Below are positions 34,470 through 46,659 of a stretch of 64,000 nucleotides of DNA, one piece after another. The notes under the pieces were generated by a model. That model was not told where the DNA came from. It saw only the letters and a list, made by a program, of their open reading frames with translations, and made no database searches. A program made the position numbers and the translations under genes. Every line of letters begins with the position of its first letter. Position 1 is the stretch's first letter. Source of the DNA: Trematomus loennbergii (Eukaryota; Chordata; Actinopteri; Perciformes; Nototheniidae); the NCBI GenBank assembly GCA_012861695.1, contig JAAOOA010000100.1, forward strand, positions 124,001 to 188,000, read 5' to 3'.

Positions 34470-35342
34470 CTACTCGGGCGGGACAATGCGTTGGTTGTAG
34501 AAGTCCTGGGCTTTTTGCGGACAGTCAAAGTAGTAATCGTCATTTCTGAATGAAACATGAAGACGAGCTGGGTGCAACAGGCGGAATTGTATTCCTTTCT
34601 GGTAAAGAGAATTTTTGATGGGGTTGAACGCAGCTCGCTTTTTTGCTAGGACAGTGCTGATATCAGGATACACTCTCAACTCGGTGCCGCCGTAATACAG
34701 CTTGTGTTGTCTGGCCCATTTTAAGACTGCCTCCTTTTCCTGGAAACGGAGAAATTTGACAATGAAGGCCTGAGGCTTCCCCGTGTTGTTGGAGTCTCCC
34801 GGTCTGGGACCGAGGGAACGGTGGGCTCGTTCTATCTCCGGAGGACTGCTGAGAACACCGGGACCCGTCACCTCCATTATCAAGTCAGACACAAACTTTG
34901 TCGGGTCCTGACCCCTCTCGCGCCCCTCGGGTATGTTTATTATCCCAGAGTTGGACCGCCTGGACCGGTTTTCGAGGTCGTCCACCCGCTCCTGGAATGT
35001 GATGGTTTGGGACTGTAGGGACTGAACAGCGGCTTCCATCACGGTGAGTTTCCCAACGTTTTCACCCACCACTACTTCGGTTTTGTCGAGACGGCTGTTG
35101 AACGATGCCACTTGTTGTCCCAGTGAGTTTACCGACCTCTCCAGGGAATCCGTTGATTCTTGTATCAGTCTAGCCATGTCGGATTTGAAACTATGACTTT
35201 GTTTGCTGAGAAGAGCCTCCAGGTCCCCCTTGGTAACCGGGCAAGCGGCAGCCATGTTAGCTGCTATCTTAGCCGCTGTGGTCGCAGCTCTGGTTGTTTG
35301 TGTGGTTGATGTCGATGGCTGTTTCTGTTTCCCTTTAGTCAT
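34470..35342 (-). CDS. L1 ORF1 protein (unit B copy)
   Basis: The 290-residue protein is identical to that at 9536-10408: basic N-terminus, coiled coil at about residues 40-135, then RRM-like and C-terminal ORF1p domains. The unbroken frame contrasts with small indels elsewhere in the unit. This may be chance, or homogenisation between the copies. It is a transposon gene with no functional ORF2 beside it. Confidence 0.85.
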   Translation of the reverse strand: MTKGKQKQPSTSTTQTTRAATTAAKIAANMAAACPVTKGDLEALLSKQSHSFKSDMARLIQESTDSLERSVNSLGQQVASFNSRLDKTEVVVGENVGKLTVMEAAVQSLQSQTITFQERVDDLENRSRRSNSGIINIPEGRERGQDPTKFVSDLIMEVTGPGVLSSPPEIERAHRSLGPRPGDSNNTGKPQAFIVKFLRFQEKEAVLKWARQHKLYYGGTELRVYPDISTVLAKKRAAFNPIKNSLYQKGIQFRLLHPARLHVSFRNDDYYFDCPQKAQDFYNQRIVPPE

Positions 35343-35499
35343 TACTTCATAGTTCCCTTAAATATGAGCGTGGTTTGAATCGGTTACAAAATCGACTTTG
35401 AAAGGTATTTGAAAGGTATAGAAAAGTTTGTCAGGAGCCCTCCACACACATGTCTGCTCACTCCCTCATCAAACCGGAAGTCTCCTGTCTTTTCTTTCT

Positions 35500-37235
35500 A
35501 AGTGTAGCAGGATGAGAGTCCTAATCCCTTGTAAAGCATATTCTCCTCGTTTGGCTCTTGTGAGCATATCACCACCAGGGGGCACCCTATAAAAGGGCAG
35601 AGGTTTCTAGCTGGCTGTCTCTTGTTTGTTGGTACACAGACCCGCCCCACTTGCGTGTTTGCCGTGTTTGCTTCCGACACCGGTGCAGGTATGTTGCAGT
35701 AGCATTGCTCGCTTCAGGAAAGGTTCTGCAATTTGCCAGCGTATTGATACTTAGCCCTGCTTTGACTTACCTAGTGGAGGATCCTCCCGGTGCAGCCTGT
35801 CAACACAACCATAAAGAGCGTGAAGCTCTCCCCTCTCGGCGTCATCGATAGGAAAGCCTGATCGGTATGTGCGCTGTACGGCGATCTATTTAGTCAATCC
35901 ACCTCATTACTTTTATTGATATTAACGCTGTATTTGTATTTATTCATAAACCTAGGGCCAATCCAATGTTTAAGGGACATCTGCTGTTTTGCTTCACCGG
36001 AGAAAGTGTGTTTATCGGCAGTTACGTCACAACTGCTGCTGATCCTGCCTAAATGTTTGGGCTACCGCTACATAATCGTTGCTTCTGATTGCTGCTTCTG
36101 GCCAGCTTTGCGTCGCCTACTGCGGATGCTCGCTCACCAGTAAAGTGCTGCTTTAACTGTACGCCTTCCTGCTGCCTTGCTTGGGCCGACACTTGAAGTG
36201 TGGAAGTCACTGAACTATGGGGCTAACTCCCTCTATAACTTGTCCTTACTTTGGCCAACTTGATTTAAACTAGCTTGTTTATTTTATTCTAGTTAATTGT
36301 TTATTTTGTTTGACTGAACCTTTTCTCTTGTGATTTGTTTTATTTTTAAATGTTTACACAATTGTTATTGTGGGGGAAACTTCTGTGTAGCAATGCAGTG
36401 GGAGTCACCGACTCAAAGGAGACACAGGGAGAGCTGGAGCTTTGATGTCAAACACTGATGGTTTATTTAGGAGCTTCGGCCGGAGAATTCACATCACAAG
36501 TCCAAGAGCCAGAGGTTCTGACTTCACGGTAGAGTTGCCACGTCAAATCTGAAGAACTCCCCCCCAGACCCATGTATTTAGCTAGTTCTGAGAGAATAAT
36601 CAACATTGTGCATAACAAGATAAAATCATAACACCTCTATCAGCTGACGCCAACAGGCTGGAACAGGGAGACAAAACACTGAGAGCACAGCAGCCAAGGT
36701 TACAGGTGCGTGTGCTCAGTCAGGACAGTATGAACTGATACACTGGGTCAAAGTTATGGACCTTGGAAAATATTTCCCCAACAGTTATCATCTGTTTATG
36801 AGAACATATTTGATATTGTGTTTGTTTATTACTTTGATTTACGTATTTTGCCCCCATTAACTGCATTTGCCTCTTTGTTTCCCTACTTAGTTACTGAGAG
36901 CTGAAGCTGGTGGTGCTGGTGTCCAAGTTGGTGGTTTTCCTCCCTTCTTTTGTGTGTGATGTGCTCCCCCAGGATTTGATTTCCTGCACGTATGACTGGG
37001 GTGATTTAAGTTTGGTTTGTTTGGGAATCCTTCCACTCACTCGTCGACCCTATCCCCCCACTGGTAAGCCTCAGCCCCTAATTCATTTTTTCCCTTTGTG
37101 CTACAGCCCTGTGCGACTGTTTTGAACTACATTTTAACTATTGACTTGTGCTAAATAAAATTGTATATTTTTGATAAATTGAAACCACGTCTCCTGCTCC
37201 ATTAGTATTCAAACCTATGTGTCCACTCTATAACT
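35500..37235 (+). other. Promoter/poly(A)-bearing region (unit B copy)
   Basis: Counterpart of 10566-12300, with the TATA-like box at about 35585-35600 and AAATAAAATTG near 37155. No coding frame recognised. Confidence 0.3.
36369..36783 (-). mobile_element. Solo LTR (unit B copy)
   Basis: 415 bp with the GTTAT duplication at 36364-36368 and 36784-36788. Confidence 0.82.
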
Positions 37236-37676
37236 GAAAAAAGTGTTAATATTTCCTTGGGTGAAATTCCCAAGGTGGCGTTGTCGGAATTGTGAATGGT
37301 GTAATCAAACCAACTTTAACAAATACATTCACCTATCCTCCCCTCTGCGGCTACTGCCACATAAACATAGCATAGAGATGGCATTTTAGATTAGGCAACT
37401 CCACTAAAACAAGGTCTTTTTAAGCCCACAGACTTTAGTGATTCCTTCATCGAACTAAAATGTACTTAGAGATTAACTAATGAGAAGTAACCATGGAGCA
37501 GCAATTGGGTCATAACAAACACAATTCTGGGTGGTTCGTCAAATATTTCGCTGTTAATGTACCATACAACAGTGTAGGCAAACTGTGATAAAATGCCTCA
37601 CTTAATCTGCTAAATCAGACTGAAACAGTCATTTCTCACAACTGTATCTATGTGTTTTGACAGGCTTGATTAGACC

Positions 37677-38752
37677 ATGGATAACGGCAGCTTGGAATTG
37701 TTCGAAAAGGCTAACACATCTCTTCAGATTGAACTTCAATCCTGTACTACATTTAGGAACCAGGCTTCTCGCATTTTTCTGTATGCCTTCCTCTCTGTTG
37801 GCATTGTGTGCACAGTGGTGGGAAACTTTCTGGTGGTCTTGTCCATTGCCTACTTCAAGCAGTTGCAGTCCCCCACAAACTCCTTCGTCATGTCCCTGGC
37901 CGTGGCTGACTGCCTTGTTGGCCTGGTAGTGATGCCTTATAGTATGATTCGGACGGTGGAGGGATGCTGGTACTTTGGTGTCCTTTTTTGTAAGCTTCAC
38001 TCTAGCCTTGATGTCATGCTCTGCACTGCCTCTATATTCCATCTCAGCTGCATTGCATATGACCGCTACTACGCTGTCTGCAACCCGCTAGTTTACTCTT
38101 TAAAAATGTCCAACAGTCGGGTAGCTCTCCTTATTTGTGTATGTTGGGCTGTTCCCATGCTCATCTCCTTTTGCCCCATAATGCTAGATCTTCATGTGGC
38201 AGGTGTGGACATCCTGATCCCTGAAGATTTATGCGTGTTCCTGGTCAATCGCATTTATGCTGTCATGGCTTCCTTGGTAGCCTTTTACTTGCCAATGGCT
38301 ATCATGCTAATCGCTTATTGGAAGATCTTCAAAGCTGCCAAGCGGCAGGCCAGGCAGATCAGCGCCATGGAAAGCCAAATGGCTTCTGGAGTTGGAAAGG
38401 ATTCAAGCAAGAAAAAAGACACAGAAACACTATGAAGAGGGAAAGAAAGGCAGCAAAAACGTTGGGTATCATCATGGGAGTATTCCTAATCTTCTGGATG
38501 CCCTTCTTTACAGTCAACATTGTGGACCCTTTTATTGAATACAGCACAGAGGTGGTTGTCTGGGATATCTTTTTGTGGCTAGGATATATCAACTCCTCTT
38601 TAAATCCCTTCCTATATGGTTTCTTCAACCGTTCCTTCCGTAGGGCATTCCTCATGTTCATTGGCTGCAGGGTATGCCTGCCTGGATCCTCCCCTTGGAT
38701 GGATCTGTCACACACTAGGAAAGACCCAAATGAACGTGCAGATCCACAATGA
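37677..38752 (+). pseudogene. Aminergic GPCR, one-base frameshift (unit B copy)
   Basis: It is the same receptor as 12739-13815 up to residue 245, where AAGGAAAAAAG in unit A reads AAGAAAAAAG here (about 38411). The lost G shifts the frame in intracellular loop 3 and gives a stop after seven novel residues (252 aa, TM1-TM5 only). The rest of the gene (TM6, TM7 and tail) remains fully open in the next frame, to a stop at 38752. A 252-residue product could not signal as a GPCR. Because the lesion is one base beside a six-A run and everything else is intact, a consensus error is as likely as a true null allele. The AATAAA signal is at 38867-38872. Confidence 0.85.
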
Positions 38753-40279
38753 ATTTAAAGAAAGTGTCTGTATATTTTGTGTTGCCTTTGGTAAATCAAG
38801 GGCAATATTAAGAGTGCTTCAACTGCAAATTTTTCAACTTCTAGAAAGAAATATGTTTAAAATCAAAATAAATGTAATACAATAACAAATAATAGTGACG
38901 TGGGTCTGCTTAACTACCCCTTAATAAGGATTGTTTTAAATCACCTGTTTTTATTTCATGTAAAGGAAGTGTGCTCTGTGTTAACAACATTTTGATGTTC
39001 TAACTTTTGTTTTGCGTCTGTCACAAAGGATTTTCCTATTTCCACTTCTAAGTATTTTACCTTTGGACCTTTTTTGCAATAAATGTGTCATTGTTATATT
39101 TTTAAATTCAACCAGAAGTGTGAACTGCAGGAATAATTTGAAAAGATCTATCCTCTACCTGCCAGTCACCGTCCACTGTTTATGTCTGCGTCTAGGATAT
39201 GAAAGGCTCTATCTTGAAGTTGAATCATTCATGTGTGTATAGCGACAATCAAGGCTGTGGTATGTTCTTTTTTCCCCTGCTAAATTTCAATAATAAGAAG
39301 AGAAGCTTTGAATGGAATCAGATAAGTCTAGACTTATCTGATTCCATAGACTTATCTGATCGTGACAGAAAACTAAGATCGTGACACATCACTATGGACA
39401 TAGTGATGTGTCACGATTCTAGTTTTGTCTGTCTTGTCATGGTTTTATTTTGCAATTCTGTTCTCTCTGTGTCTTGTCTTTCTTCCTGTGTTTTCCCTCC
39501 TGTGTCTGATTGGCTGATTGTGTTCACCTGTTGCCCTTGTGTTTCTGCCTCCCCTGCCCAGCTGTGTCTTGTCCTGTGATTACCCTTCTTTGTATTTAGT
39601 CTTGTCTTCCCCTGTGCTCCTTATCGGTTCATTGTCTTTCCTGTCTCCCTCCATGTTGGTCACGGTCAGTTTTTGTTTTGATGCTACCTTGTGCTACCTG
39701 TTTATTTTATGTCATGTTTTTTCATTCATCAGCTTTTGTTTAAATAAAGCTCGCCTTTTGTTCCTTGACCTTTTTGCCTTTTTTTTGTATTCTGCATTTG
39801 GGTCCTACCTTTTTCCACGAATCCTGACATGATGGTAATCAGACACATAATAATATATCCGAATCCTGACAGAATGAACCAACCAAATTTGGACTCAGCA
39901 GTACCTCTCTGGAGTACCTGGTATGACGCCTCATCTAGACGGGGTAGAGTGGCTGCTTTGAAGGAGGCACGCCAGGAGGTTGCTCGCAAGCCCTGGCTCA
40001 GGAGCTTGTTGCCTGAGTGGCTACAGTTTCGGCTCCAGTACTGGCTCTCCGGCCAACGCCAGCTCCCCGTGGCTCTCTGGCCGACTCCAGCTCCTCGTCT
40101 CCTGTTGGCTCTCCGGCCGACGCCAGCCCCCCGTGTCCTGTTGGCTCTCCGGCCGACGCTCCGGCCGACGCCAACCCCCTGTGTCCTGTCGGCGTACCGG
40201 CCGACTCAAATCCCTTCTTCATCGGGGATCCCGCCGACTCAAGCTCCTTCACCCTCGGGGGTCCCGCCGACTCAAATTC

Positions 40280-40747
40280 CTTCTCGAATCCCCTCTCAAG
40301 TCCCCTCTCGAGTCCCTTCTCAAGTCCTTTTCAAGTCCCCTCTCGAGTCCCCTCTCAAGTCCCTTTTCAAGTCCCCTCTCGAGTCCCCTCTCAAGTCCCT
40401 TTTCAAGTACCCTCTCGAGTCCCCTCTCAAGTTTCTTCTTGAGTCCCCTCTCGAGTCCCTTTTCAAGTCCCCTCTCGAGTCCCTTTTCAAGTCCCCTCTC
40501 GAGTCTCCTCTCAAGTCCCCTCTCAAGTCCTCTCTCAAGTCCCTTCTCGAGTCCCTTTTCAAGTCCCCTCTCGAGTCTCCTCTCAAGTCCCCTCTCAAGT
40601 CCCTTCTCGAGTTCCTTTTCAAGTCCCCTCTCGTGTCTCCTCTCAAGTCCCTTCTCGAGTTCCCTCTCGAGTCCCTTTTCAAGTCCCCTCTCGAGTCACT
40701 TTTCAAGTCCCTTCTCATGTCCCTTCTCATGTCCCTTCTCTAGTCCC
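40280..40747 (+). repeat. Minisatellite in the LTR element (unit B copy)
   Basis: Same 12/24-bp CAAGTCCC/CGAGTCCC array. Here one frame is open across the whole array into the downstream Pro-rich region (39980-41023), an open-frame effect of composition. Confidence 0.88.
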
Positions 40748-40867
40748 AACTCATGTCCCAACTCCATGTCCTGTGTCGTTGGGGGTTCCGCTGAGGGTCC
40801 TGCCAACTCCATGTCCTGTATCGTTGGGGTTCCGCTGAAGGTCCTGCCAACTCCATGTCCTGTTTCG

Positions 40868-41068
40868 GGGGGGCGTGTAGCGCAGTGGATAGAGCGTTGG
40901 TGTTTGGATCAGGGGGAGCACAGGTTTAAACCCCACTGCAGTCAGCATGTCGTTGTGTCCCTGGGCAAGACACTTCACCCCAAATTGCTCCTGTGGGGAT
41001 CATCCACAGTATTGAGTATGTAAGTCGCTTTGGATAAAAGCGTCTAACAAGTAACAAGTAATATGTAA
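40868..41068 (+). mobile_element. tRNA-derived SINE (unit B copy)
   Basis: TGTTTCG duplications at 40861-40867 and 41069-41075. The 3' tail (AAGTAACAAGTAATATGTAA) is about 10 bases longer than in unit A, a tail-length difference typical of unstable SINE tails. Confidence 0.85.
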
Positions 41069-42106
41069 TGTTTCGTTGGGGGTTCCACCGGATTTCCTGC
41101 CAACACCATATCCTGTCCTGTTGGGGGTCCCGCCAACACCTGCTCCGCCGGATTTCCTGCCAACACCATGTCCTGTCCTGTTGGGGGTCGTGCCAACACC
41201 ATGTCCTGTCCGTCCGGGGTCCCACTGACACCAGCCCATGTCCCGTCCAGGGTTCCTGTCCGGACGACACTGGTTCCTGTTACGCCGTTGGCTCTGCCGG
41301 CTATGAACTCTGTCCTGCTGGGTGTCTCGCTGACACCAGATCCTATTCCGCCGGTGGTCCAGTCGGCCACGAACCCGGTCCGTCCTTGTGCCCGGCTCCC
41401 TGACTATGCCCGCGACGGCCTTAGCCGCTTCTCTGCCTCTACCTTGCCACCGGGCCGTCCGCCCGAGACTCCTTCCTGGTCCTCTGCCTTGCCCCGGGCC
41501 GTCTGCCCGAGACCACCTCCTGTTCCTCTGCCTTGCCCCCGGGTCATCCGCCCCCGAGACCCCTTCCTGGTCCTCTGCCGTGCCTCCGGGCCTCCGAGCC
41601 TCCGGACCCCCTCAACCCACCCTTTTGGAAGTGTTGGACTTTGGTTGAACGTCTTGAATCCGTCCCTTGAGAGGGGGGTTCTGTCACGATCTTAGTTTTG
41701 TCTGTCTTGTCATGGGTTTTATTTTGCAATTCTGTTCTCCCGGTGTCTTGTCTTCCTTCCTGTGTTTTCCCTCCTGTGTCTGATTGTCTGATTGTGTTCA
41801 CCTGTTGCCCATGTGTTTCTGCCTCCCCTGCCCAGCTGTGTCTTGTCCTGTGATTACCCTTCTTTGTATTTAGTCGTCCCCTGTGCTCCTTGTTGGTTCA
41901 TTGTCTTTCCTGTCTCCCTCCATGTTGGTCACGGTCAGCTTTTGTTTTGATGCTGCCTTGTGCTACAGTACCTGTTTATTTTCATTCATGTTTTTTCAGT
42001 CATCAGCTTTTGTTTAAATAAAGCTCGCCTTTTGTTCCTTGACCTTTTGCCTTTTTTTGTATTCTGCATTTGGGTCCTACCTTTTTCAACGAATCCTGAC
42101 ATGATG

Positions 42107-43120
42107 CATTTACAGTTCTGATGAAGATGAATACAAGGCAACATATTTCAAGACATGTCATTAGTACTCAGCCTGTAATCAAGAGCAATATCTTACCTGG
42201 AGTATTGCATATTAATATTAAAGCTTTTCCAAATCTTATTTTTGATGTCTTAAGAGCAGATTGAATCGCCCCCTGCATCAAGGACTTTGTACAATGCAAT
42301 TAAAGGATACACGCTGTTATTAAAGAATAGCTACATATTGCTGAGGTACATTTACACACATACCATCTCCAGCTGCAGTGGGGTGTAAGCATTATCTTGT
42401 TGCATCCCCTCCACCTAAGACCCAACTTGTAAAAGCTGCAGCACTTTTATTCAGTGCACTGGAGGCTTTTACCTGGAAGTCAGCTGTCACTTAGTAACAG
42501 GTGACTCGCAGCATCACCCATGTGTCCATAGTGATGGTAATCATACAAATAATAATATACACATAATAGACACTAAACCTTTGTATGTTTTTTGGATTTT
42601 CTGATGTAAAGTATATATCATATAAAATGGTATTAACCCAGTTTTTTTATTTATGTTATAGTTACAGTGCATAGCAATGGGACACGATACCCTGATAAGA
42701 CTTTATATGATATGCTGTGATATGAGGCATTACTTCATTTGTATCTAAAATACATCACATTGATGCATTTAACTTTGAAATGCAAAGTAAAAGTTGATTA
42801 TTTCTGTTTATTTATTTAATATCAGTTGGCAGGATTGAAGCACAACATTGAAATGAAGCAGTTGCGTTAGGCCTGAGATTCCGGAACAGCCCTTTATATC
42901 ATAAGACCCTGAACCAGATTTTGGTAGTGATTACTCTTTTACAACATTAAACAAACTTGTGTTTATATTTAAAAAAAGCAACCTTTTAAAAAGATAAAAA
43001 AAAGTGACACTATATAATTTAATTGATGCTAATTTAACTGCTAAGCACAGCGTTGGCTCTGGAACCGTAATCCAATCGGGGTTGGACTCTATTCTTCTCC
43101 GGAGTTTCCCAAGGTGTCAG
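42107..43120. repeat. Dispersed ~1 kb segment, copy 2
   Basis: Counterpart of 17126-18127, but it runs about 50 bases further into the RTE-like sequence (CAAGGTGTCAGGCGCCGGGT) before switching to other DNA at about 43145. Confidence 0.88.
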
Positions 43121-43145
43121 GCGCCGGGTGGGTATTCCTCACAAG

Positions 43146-43616
43146 CAGGGCCGGCCCTGACCAATTTGCTGCCCTAGGAAATATTTGACCTGGCCTTTAG
43201 CTTAGCGGTGGTGACGTGAAGTCATGTGACCGTGCTGCAGTTCATTTATAGCCCAACTTTAGCCAACTTTAGCTTAGCGGTGGTGACGTGAAGTCATGTG
43301 ACCGTGCTGATGATGAGTTGTGGTGTGTGTGTCTCACCTGGAGCTCCGCAACGCCTTTTTATAATCTGAAACACTGTCGCTGCACGCTCAACGGCTTTCA
43401 TTAAAGATCACAGTGTTTCTGTGCTACATAGAAACACCTCTGGAAAATATAAAATAAACTTTTTAGTTTTGCTGTTTTGGATTCATAAATACGAGTAACA
43501 TGACTTCCTATTAAACTGTGCAGCCTTTTCACTTTAAAACTATGATATTTACAGGCCAAACCATTAATTTATAATAAAATAAATGTGAATGGCAGGCCTA
43601 GTTCAGACTTTAGGGG
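43146..43616. repeat. Unit B-specific block with hAT-like end and 70-bp repeats
   Basis: It begins CAGGGCCGGCCCTGACC, the form of a hAT terminus, and contains two copies of a motif starting TTTAGCTTAGCGGTGGTGAC (about 43195-43240 and 43260-43308). Unit A jumps from 18127 directly to the sequence after this block, so A probably lost it. No matching right end was found. Confidence 0.6.
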
Positions 43617-43978
43617 GCATCACATTTTGTATAGTTTAATAATTTCTTTCTTGGCCCATGCTACACTCTTTTGCTGAGTTTCATTAAAAGTGTTTGTGTA
43701 ATCCTACAGACAGACAAACCAAACTGAAAACACTGTCAGAGTAATAAGAGTCATGAAACGATCCGTAAAAACCAAGTTCATAAGATTTTATTTAAATATT
43801 ATTCTGGATATAATCACTATTTACAGCCTTAATGCATTCATACATTGAAATTTAAGATGTATTTTGGAACAATGCAGTTCATTGAAGCCTCAATTATAAT
43901 AACTTGATTTACACTATGGGTCAGGGGATTTCTGTTGATATACTGCTATCCAGTCACTTCAACATAAACAACACCGTG

Positions 43979-44929
43979 TCATTTAGCATCCATTGAAGCA
44001 ACTTTACTCTTATGAAACAGAGCCATAACCCTCTGCCGGACCTCTTTGATCTGCAGGCCGTAAATCAGAGCGTTCAGGGCGGGCAGCACCACGTGTAGCA
44101 TGACCGACGCCACCTTTCTGTGGGCCGCCAGCTGAGGGAAGCGGTGCATAATGATGATGATGAAGCCGGACACCAGCAGGATGGCGTAGACGGCCAGGTG
44201 TGTGGCGCAGGTCTGCAGTGCTTTTCTGTTCAGAGTCTTGTTCTTACTGCGCAGACAAACCATGGCGATCCTCAGGTAGGTGACCGTGACGCTGCCGATG
44301 GACGAACCCAGCAGGACCACGGTGTATCCAAGGCCGTAGATGTTGTTGATGAGCACGCTCTCACAGGACAGCTTGAATAAGGAGGCGTTATTGCAGGAGA
44401 AGTGGACAATAATCCACCTACAGCGAGACAGACGCACACTGAGGCCGATGAGGATCCCCACCATGGGGAGGGGGATCACCCACGCCCACACGGACAGAAC
44501 CAGCACCATCCTGTGGGTCATGATGGTGGTGTAGCGCAGAGGGTTGCAGATGGCCACGTAGCGATCGAACGCCATGATCATGAGCACGGTGTGAGAGGCG
44601 CTGGCGTGGAGGTGGACGCAGAAGGCCTGGACAACGCAGTCCATGTACCGGATGACCCGCTGCGAGTCCGGCGTCAGGAGGCCCCGGAGAACATGAGGGA
44701 TGATGACGGTGGCCCCGAACACATCGTTGATGCTCATGTTGCACAGCAGGAGGTACATGGGCTGGTGGAGGCCGCTGCTCCTGAAGATCAGCACCACCAG
44801 GCCAATGTTGGACACGATGATGAAGATGTATACGATTAGGAGAAGGATGAAGGAAGGAATATAAGACTGGGAGGGGATATTGAACCCTTCTAGGATCAGG
44901 ATGTCTTTACCAAAAGTGCTGTTTTCCAT
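43979..44929 (-). CDS. Odorant receptor B, intact
   Basis: A 316-residue fish-type odorant receptor in one exon, expected in the membrane of olfactory sensory neuron cilia, coupling to Golf (family knowledge). Visible motifs: N-glycosylation site NST (3); N41 in TM1; PMYLLLCNMSIND (58-70); C98 for the TM3-ECL2 disulfide; MAFDRYVAICNPLRY (119-133); a long ECL2 with NASLFKLSCESV (181-192); KALQTCATHLAVY (236-248) at TM6; and PALNALIYG (283-291), where the usual NPxxY proline is Ala. The length suits the family. The ATG at 44929 aligns with that of receptor C. The long ECL2 suggests a class I-like teleost group, but I cannot assign it. AATAAA lies 187 bases past the stop. Frameshifted partner: 18497-19443. 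Confidence 0.93.
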   Translation of the reverse strand: MENSTFGKDILILEGFNIPSQSYIPSFILLLIVYIFIIVSNIGLVVLIFRSSGLHQPMYLLLCNMSINDVFGATVIIPHVLRGLLTPDSQRVIRYMDCVVQAFCVHLHASASHTVLMIMAFDRYVAICNPLRYTTIMTHRMVLVLSVWAWVIPLPMVGILIGLSVRLSRCRWIIVHFSCNNASLFKLSCESVLINNIYGLGYTVVLLGSSIGSVTVTYLRIAMVCLRSKNKTLNRKALQTCATHLAVYAILLVSGFIIIIMHRFPQLAAHRKVASVMLHVVLPALNALIYGLQIKEVRQRVMALFHKSKVASMDAK

Positions 44930-46315
44930 AGCTTTATATCATGTAGCAATACAGACTTTTATATGTTCAAAGTTATATAGAGTTACAGTTGCAGAAAATC
45001 AAAGACATGTACCTGAAGATCTTTAAAAAAAGTCTTAATAAAGTTACCACACTGAATCTAAATGTGTTCACATCACAATAACAATGACTCACTGTAAATA
45101 AGACGCATACATTTGGTTATTTTTGTTATATCAGTTCATTAAATGGTTGATTCACCTGAATTGAAATAGTTCAATTTAAAATGGTATTTCAATATTGGAT
45201 GAAGTTACACAATGAAGAGTTGTTCCTGAAGGTCGTTAGTTATTGACAGTAACATATGCTATTAGCAACAAAAAACAACTTTACATTCTCATATGTCTAC
45301 AAAGTCAACATCTACACTGCTCCTAGTACTAGACTCCTACTACTAGGATGGGTTAAATGCGGAGGCCAAATGTCACTGTGTGTGCTGTGTGCTCTGCATG
45401 TGTGACCTTTAAAGAGGGTTTCATCCCTCTGATTCTATCTATCTATCTAGTTCATAAAATGGTTGATTCACCTTTTTTTTTTAAAGATTAAAATGGTATT
45501 TAAAGATTTGATGAAGTTACACAATGAAGAGTTGTACCTGAAAGTCGTTTCTACAAAAGACACATGTTTGCAGAGTTATTGACAGTAACATAGACACTGA
45601 TTCTGCAAAGACAAAGTGTTAATTTTAAGCTCAACATAGAACAGGTTTCAGATCAGATCAGGAAAAAACTCCAATAACAACCTTGAAATGGGGAGAAAAT
45701 GTGAAAGGAAATAGCAACAGAGGAGGGATCCCTCTTCCAGGACAGACGGATACATCCCTGTTGAACAGTTTTCAATGTCATTTTTCAATGCTATGAGAAA
45801 CAAAAAAACACTTTACATTCTCATATAATGCATTAAAGTGATGGTAGAAACAAACACACCAACAAGACATGAGAATTGAAACTGTAGCTGGTTAAAATTG
45901 GGGTAAACAAACATTCAAAGGAAGCTTGAACACTGATAAATCCTATAAGCTGCTACAGTAAATAAAGGATATGTGAATGTACATTCATTAAATAAGCACA
46001 ATGTCTAACAGCAGCTGCTTAGACACAGTCCTGCCTCCACCTCCGACCAGAAGTGAAGACTTTTATTTGATGCATCGCTCGTTGATAGGTCAATGGTAAC
46101 TTGGCAACAATGAAGCTTCATTATGTGTATCTAATGAAGGTTAATTCAAGATATTGGCAGGAAGGGTGGCTAAGTGACTAAATATCTTGGGGTTTGCTCG
46201 TGTGTTGACCAAGCAGCAACCTCCGGTTCTATCTTTAAATGGTCACTTTAGGGCTCTGAAAGTGAGATAATCCCCATAGACCCCCATGGTAAAAGGCCCA
46301 ACCCTAACCCTATAC
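44930..46315. other. OR B 5' flank with short repeats
   Basis: No gene seen. AAATGGTTGATTCACC repeats are at 45140 and 45462. The stretch 45700-46010 is present here but not in unit A, where a duplicated 185-bp repeat occupies the place. Confidence 0.6.
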
Positions 46316-46659
46316 AAACATGTTTGCAGCCTGGTGGAAGAAAAAAAAAATGTCTGGCCTATTTATAACAGCTATACCGAAGTTTACATTTGTATATAAC
46401 TTGCCTGTTGAATATAAATGTAATGATGCAGGAATGAGTCCTAAAACCCGTAAATTAGTAAGCATTTTGTCACCTTCAGTCCCCTGGTCTGTAGGTCAAT
46501 GGTTTTTGTTTTTGGTTGTTATCCTGAAATAAGGTCTGTGGTTAACACAAGCTGAAGAGGTTAGAATTCTATGGCATAAAATACGTCAGTAAATACCCAA
46601 CTGGTGAATTTCAAGATGGCGGTTGCTAACAAGTGTCTAAATGAGACAACTAAACGTCA

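Larger units (their letters stand above)
28023..35484 (-). mobile_element. Full-length L1 (unit B copy)
   Basis: Counterpart of 3092-10550, with perfect 15-bp duplications CTGTCTTTTCTTTCT at 28008-28022 and 35485-35499. The same two nested insertions are present at the same bases, so all three insertions predate the duplication. Confidence 0.9.
39409..42101 (+). mobile_element. Non-autonomous LTR element (unit B copy)
   Basis: LTRs at 39409-39829 and 41682-42101. The same composite 5' side and hairpin (39378-39417) are present, so that rearrangement predates the duplication. The Pro-rich tandem repeat after the SINE has an extra unit (about 41170-41215) compared with unit A. Confidence 0.82.
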
